From positions 1 through 9,439 of the forward strand of contig DVHY01000043.1 in the NCBI GenBank assembly GCA_018711755.1: DNA of 9,439 nucleotides, given 5' to 3'. Below are positions 7,165 to 9,439 of this stretch, piece by piece. This stretch comes from Candidatus Limivicinus faecipullorum (GTDB lineage: Bacteria > Bacillota > Clostridia > Oscillospirales > Oscillospiraceae). The notes below the pieces were generated by a model, which saw only the letters and a list, made by a program, of their open reading frames with translations, did not search any database and was not told where the DNA came from. The position numbers and the translations under genes were made by a program. Within the stretch, counting starts at the first letter, position 1. Every line of letters begins with the position of its first letter.

Positions 7165-7193
7165 TTGACAAGCCGCCCCCTTTGGCGGATAAT
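7165..7193 (+). promoter_or_regulatory. Strong promoter for the alpha-hydroxy-acid oxidizing protein gene
   Basis: A perfect TTGACA (7165-7170), a 17-nt spacer and GATAAT (7188-7193) begin just 3 nt after the preceding stop codon. The spacer contains a small inverted repeat, CCGCC (7173-7177) with GGCGG (7184-7188), loop 6 nt. No T run follows, so this is not a terminator. Transcription would start near 7200, giving a leader of about 63 nt. Confidence 0.65.
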
Positions 7194-7262
7194 GGTAAAA
7201 GAACAGCCAGAGCGATAGATAATTTTTTATTACAAATATCTGAATCTAAGGAGAGGAACAAC

Positions 7263-8285
7263 ATGAACTACAATGAGATACTGGCCGCCGCCAAGGACTG
7301 CGTCGGCCCCTACTGCAAAGCCTGCCCCGTGTGCAACGGCAAGGCCTGCGGCAACACCATGCCCGGCCCCGGCTGCAAATACCCCGGCAACGTGGCTGCC
7401 AGGAACTTTGACAAGTGGCAGGAGATATGCGTGAATATGGACACCCTCTGCCCCAACGCCGAGCCCGACGTCTCCTTTGATTTCCTGGGCCGCAAGTTTG
7501 CCGCCCCCATCTTTGCCGCCCCTCTGGGCGCCATTGACATGCACTATGGCCCCAAGTACAAGGACCAGCAGTATAATTCCATTCTGGTGAAGATAGCCGC
7601 CGAATATGGGCTCATGGCCCTCACCGGGGATGGCGTGGACCCCAGCATCATGCTCTCCGCCGTGGAAGATATGAAGAAGGTTGGCGGCATAGGCTGCCCC
7701 ACTATCAAGCCCTGGAACAAGGAGGCGGTCTTTGCCAAACTGGACTCCCTGAATGAGGCGGGAATTTTTGCTGCCGCCATGGACGTGGACGGCGCCGGCC
7801 TGCCCTTCCTGAAGGCCATGAACCCCAATGCCGGCAGCAAGTCCGTGGACGAGATGAAGGAGATAGTCTCCTATGCCAAGATGCCTTTCATTATAAAAGG
7901 TATCATGACCGTAGCCGGGGCCGAGAAGGCCGTGGAGTCCGGGGCCGCCGCAATAGTGGTCTCCAACCACGGCGGCCGTGTCCAGGGCGGCGTTCCCTCC
8001 ACTGCCGAGGTGCTGCCCGCCATAGCCCAGGCCGTGAAGGGCAAGATCACCATATTGGTGGACGGCGGCATCCGCTCCGGCGTGGATGTGTTCCGTGCCA
8101 TTGCCCTGGGGGCAGACGGCGTGCTCATCGGCCGTCCCCTGCTGCCCATGATCTATGCCGCTGGCGAGGAGGGCTTCAAGGTCTATATGGACAAGATAAT
8201 AGGCGAGCTGAAATCCACCATGACCATGTGCGGAGCCGCAAGCCTCAAGGACATCACTAGAGACAAGGTCTGGTTGGAGAAATAA
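7263..8285 (+). CDS. FMN-dependent alpha-hydroxy-acid oxidizing protein with Cys-rich N-terminus
   Basis: This 340-residue protein belongs to the glycolate oxidase / lactate dehydrogenase (L-LDH, FMN) TIM-barrel family. Conserved parts are IKGI (K212), the catalytic SNHGGR (H236, R239), ILVDGGIRSGVDVFRAIALG (264-283) with its FMN phosphate-binding region, and LIGRP (R291). The usual N-terminal YYxSGAxDE segment is absent. In its place is a Cys-rich stretch, C13, C18, C21, C24, C29, C38, of CX2CX2CX4C type, which could bind an Fe-S cluster. The QLY segment that carries an active-site Tyr in the classical enzymes reads TIKPW (147-151). It probably oxidises a 2-hydroxy acid, or a different substrate, and may pass electrons to something other than oxygen. 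The start at 7263 has AAGGAGAGG close upstream; an upstream TTG at 7182 has none and overlaps the promoter. Confidence 0.85.
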   Translation: MNYNEILAAAKDCVGPYCKACPVCNGKACGNTMPGPGCKYPGNVAARNFDKWQEICVNMDTLCPNAEPDVSFDFLGRKFAAPIFAAPLGAIDMHYGPKYKDQQYNSILVKIAAEYGLMALTGDGVDPSIMLSAVEDMKKVGGIGCPTIKPWNKEAVFAKLDSLNEAGIFAAAMDVDGAGLPFLKAMNPNAGSKSVDEMKEIVSYAKMPFIIKGIMTVAGAEKAVESGAAAIVVSNHGGRVQGGVPSTAEVLPAIAQAVKGKITILVDGGIRSGVDVFRAIALGADGVLIGRPLLPMIYAAGEEGFKVYMDKIIGELKSTMTMCGAASLKDITRDKVWLEK

Positions 8286-8308
8286 AGGAATTCATACACT
8301 TGACTGAT

Positions 8309-8345
8309 TACGCTGGCGTAAAATTTTCCGCCAGCGTATAATTTT
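8309..8345 (+). terminator. Intrinsic terminator after the hydroxy-acid oxidase gene
   Basis: TACGCTGGCG (8309-8318) and CGCCAGCGTA (8329-8338) form a perfect 10-bp stem with a 10-nt loop, 23 nt after the stop. It is followed by TAATTTTGTATT, a T-rich tail. This is a good rho-independent terminator and separates the gene from the secreted-protein gene downstream. Confidence 0.8.
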
Positions 8346-8410
8346 GTATTGCTTCTGGGTTTGCGCCATAAAATGCAGGTTTTTTCCCTTATTTTTCCCA
8401 TTGTGTCCTC

Positions 8411-8439
8411 TTGAACCCCCCCGTTGTATGGTATATACT
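8411..8439 (+). promoter_or_regulatory. Sigma-A-type promoter for the secreted PAET-repeat protein
   Basis: TTGAAC (8411-8416), 17 nt, and TATACT (8434-8439) give four of six and five of six matches to consensus. The start would be near 8446. Confidence 0.5.
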
Positions 8440-8538
8440 TAACTTGTAAATTTTCTGAAAATACAATGAAAATTCATGGAATGTGCAAATACGTTTTTTT
8501 ATGCTGTACCCGGCCCAGTCTGGCTGGCCACCCCATTG

Positions 8539-8569
8539 TTATCTTATCCCGGAAACGGGTTGAAGATAA
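8539..8569 (+). promoter_or_regulatory. Leader hairpin with GAAA tetraloop just before the RBS
   Basis: TTATCTT (8539-8545) pairs with AAGATAA (8563-8569). After a small internal loop, CCCG (8548-8551) pairs with CGGG (8556-8559) around a GAAA tetraloop. It ends 11 nt before the AAAGGAG at 8581-8587. It could protect the message or influence translation; it lacks a T run and is unlikely to be a terminator. Confidence 0.45.
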
Positions 8570-8593
8570 AATTTTAGAAGAAAGGAGAAAGCT

Positions 8594-8674
8594 ATGAAAG
8601 GAAACAAACTGGTAATCACCTTCATACTGGCTCTGCTGGTATGCTTGGTGCTTGTACCCACCTGTGCCTTTGCC
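8594..8674 (+). other. Signal peptide of the PAET-repeat protein
   Basis: Twenty-seven residues with lysines at 2 and 5, a hydrophobic core of about 16 residues and an A-F-A cut site before EGAD. This is a standard Sec-type signal; there is no lipobox, since the Cys at 24 is not in an L-x-x-C context that precedes the mature end. Confidence 0.7.
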
Positions 8675-9439
8675 GAAGGCGCAGACTCCCTTGGCAACGA
8701 AGCGTCCTTTGCGGATGCCGGCGATCCCCCTGCCGAGACCCCCGCAGAAACCCCTGCCGAGACCCTCGCAGAAACCCCCGCTGAGACTCCTGCCGAGACT
8801 CCCGCCGAGACTCCCGCCGAGACTCCCGCCGAGACTCCCGCTGAGACTCCTGCCGAGACCCCCGCTGAGACTCCTGCCGAGACCCCCGCTGAGACTCCTG
8901 CCGAGACCCCCGCTGAGACTCCTGCCGAGACTCCCGCCGAGACTCCCGCTGAGACTCCTGCCGAGACTCCCGCTGAGACTCCTGCCGAGACTCCCGCCGA
9001 GACTCCCGCTGAACCCGAAGGCAGTTACACTGTTGAGTTCACCGTTGGTGACAAGCAGTATGTCCTGGACGGAGATTCCAGTGTGGACCTCTCTGAGATC
9101 CTGGGCTCCCTGGGCATTGCCGGCGAGATAAGCGGAGCCAGCAGCAGCGCCGACTCTCTCTTCTCCGTGGCTCAGGATGAAAGCGGAAAGTGGACCGTCT
9201 CCGCCAACGAGTGCTTCAGCAGCACCCAGAGCATGACCGTAGTTGTAGACGGCCAGGAGTACCAGATCGTTGTCACTGACGACGGCGTAGTTGGTTCATA
9301 TGTTGATGCAGATGGCAAGACTCACTCGTTTACAGGTCTCCATAATGCAGTTAATGATGTAGCTGACGGTGGAACAATAGTCTTTACTGACAATTATAGC
9401 TATACTCTTGATGACTATAGCAACAGGTATGCCGGCGGA
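8594..9439 (+). CDS. Secreted/surface protein with PAET tandem repeats, N-terminal part (runs off window)
   Basis: 282 codons are present with no stop before the window ends. The ATG at 8594 has AAAGGAG 6 nt upstream. Residues 1-27 form a signal peptide: KGNK, a hydrophobic core (LVITFILALLVCLVLV), and a likely cut after AFA. Residues 46-137 are 23 PAET-type tetrapeptides (repeat 4 reads LAET), then PAEP. Such Pro/Ala/Glu/Thr spacers resemble stalks that hold a domain away from the membrane or wall. Residues about 142-230 (from YTVEFTVGDKQYVLDGDSSV to EYQIVVTDDG) form a beta-rich module of the kind seen in clostridial surface proteins. From about 237 the text SFTGLHNAVNDVADGGTIVF resembles the opening of a parallel beta-helix repeat. 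No anchor is visible because the C-terminus is missing. An adhesin or extracellular enzyme is possible; the exact role is unknown. Confidence 0.82.
   Translation, partial: MKGNKLVITFILALLVCLVLVPTCAFAEGADSLGNEASFADAGDPPAETPAETPAETLAETPAETPAETPAETPAETPAETPAETPAETPAETPAETPAETPAETPAETPAETPAETPAETPAETPAETPAETPAETPAEPEGSYTVEFTVGDKQYVLDGDSSVDLSEILGSLGIAGEISGASSSADSLFSVAQDESGKWTVSANECFSSTQSMTVVVDGQEYQIVVTDDGVVGSYVDADGKTHSFTGLHNAVNDVADGGTIVFTDNYSYTLDDYSNRYAGG
8729..9004 (+). repeat. In-frame 12-nt tandem repeat, 23 copies, encoding PAET
   Basis: Twenty-three consecutive 12-nt units (276 bp) each encode Pro-Ala-Glu-Thr, except unit 4 which encodes Leu-Ala-Glu-Thr. A 24th unit (9005-9016) decays to PAEP. 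The units fall into a few codon versions: CCCGCTGAGACT (a), CCTGCCGAGACY (b) and CCCGCCGAGACT (c), with older-looking versions using GCA/GAA in units 2 and 4. From unit 5 the order is a b c c c a b a b a b a b c a b a b c, which gives 24-nt and 36-nt higher-order repeats. Unit size is a multiple of three, so copy change keeps the frame. Confidence 0.95.

Larger units (their letters stand above)
8346..8593 (+). other. Non-coding stretch and leader before the secreted-protein gene
   Basis: No gene is visible here. The first part is T-rich and unstructured. A promoter lies at 8411-8439, and the predicted transcript has a leader of nearly 150 nt. Two hairpins lie in it: a small one at 8512-8529 (GGCC stem plus AG/CT with one bulged C) and a larger one at 8539-8569. 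No known riboswitch consensus was recognised. Confidence 0.6.

Noticed and set aside
7173..7188. Intrinsic terminator after the radical SAM gene
   Set aside because: The stem is only 5 bp and is followed by ATAATGG rather than a T run; it lies within a promoter spacer.
8337..8342. TATAAT as a promoter -10
   Set aside because: It overlaps the end of the terminator stem, and the bases 17 nt upstream (TGGCGT) do not resemble a -35.
8446..8593. Cyclic-di-GMP riboswitch before the surface protein
   Set aside because: The GAAA tetraloop is suggestive, but the conserved core sequences of the class I and II aptamers were not recognised.
8729..9004. CRISPR array
   Set aside because: Units are contiguous 12-mers with no spacers and are in frame with a coding sequence.
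8652..9131. Pro/Arg/Leu-rich plus-strand open frame over the tandem repeat
   Set aside because: It is the out-of-phase reading of a stop-free 12-nt repeat. The PAET frame has the RBS, signal peptide and a sensible protein after the repeat.

Overview
The window looks like a chromosomal segment of a GC-rich, anaerobic, gut-type member of the Clostridia (Bacillota), perhaps Oscillospiraceae/Ruminococcaceae-like. That placement is an inference. It rests on strong AGGAGG-type ribosome binding sites, sigma-A-like promoters, protein families typical of strict anaerobes (the GGGtGRT protein, a PflX-like radical SAM protein, a Cys-rich alpha-hydroxy-acid oxidizing protein) and a repeat-rich secreted protein.

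Left edge (1 to about 137, + strand): the last 30 codons of an IS3-family transposase and what looks like the right terminal inverted repeat of that element. It abuts the 3' end of the large minus-strand gene cluster.

Minus-strand cluster (190-6060, read right to left): trmL (tRNA wobble 2'-O-methyltransferase), pgk, tpiA, gpmI, an IscU/NifU-like scaffold gene, and a gene for a GGGtGRT-family protein. Gaps are 17 to 72 nt, so this is probably one operon. It encodes three enzymes of lower glycolysis, then a two-gene iron-sulfur-type module of unknown role. gap and eno are not in the window. A perfect 8-bp GC hairpin sits between pgk and tpiA, and a 13-bp hairpin inside the IS end could terminate the operon.

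Divergent region and plus-strand genes (6061-8338): an AT-rich intergenic region with at least one good plus-strand promoter leads to a PflX-like radical SAM gene. A separate strong promoter (TTGACA-17-GATAAT) precedes a gene for an FMN-dependent alpha-hydroxy-acid oxidizing protein with a Cys-rich N-terminus. A good intrinsic terminator follows it.

Right edge (8339-9439): a roughly 250-nt non-coding stretch with a promoter and a structured leader, then the 5' end of a secreted protein gene. That protein has a signal peptide, 23 tandem PAET-type tetrapeptides (12-nt DNA units with higher-order 24/36-nt periodicity), a beta-rich module, and the start of a possible beta-helix region. It runs off the window.

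No complete undescribed system can be proven from this sequence alone. The best candidates are the scaffold/GGGtGRT pair embedded in a glycolytic operon, in which the scaffold lacks a recognisable third Cys ligand, and the Cys-rich hydroxy-acid oxidase variant.
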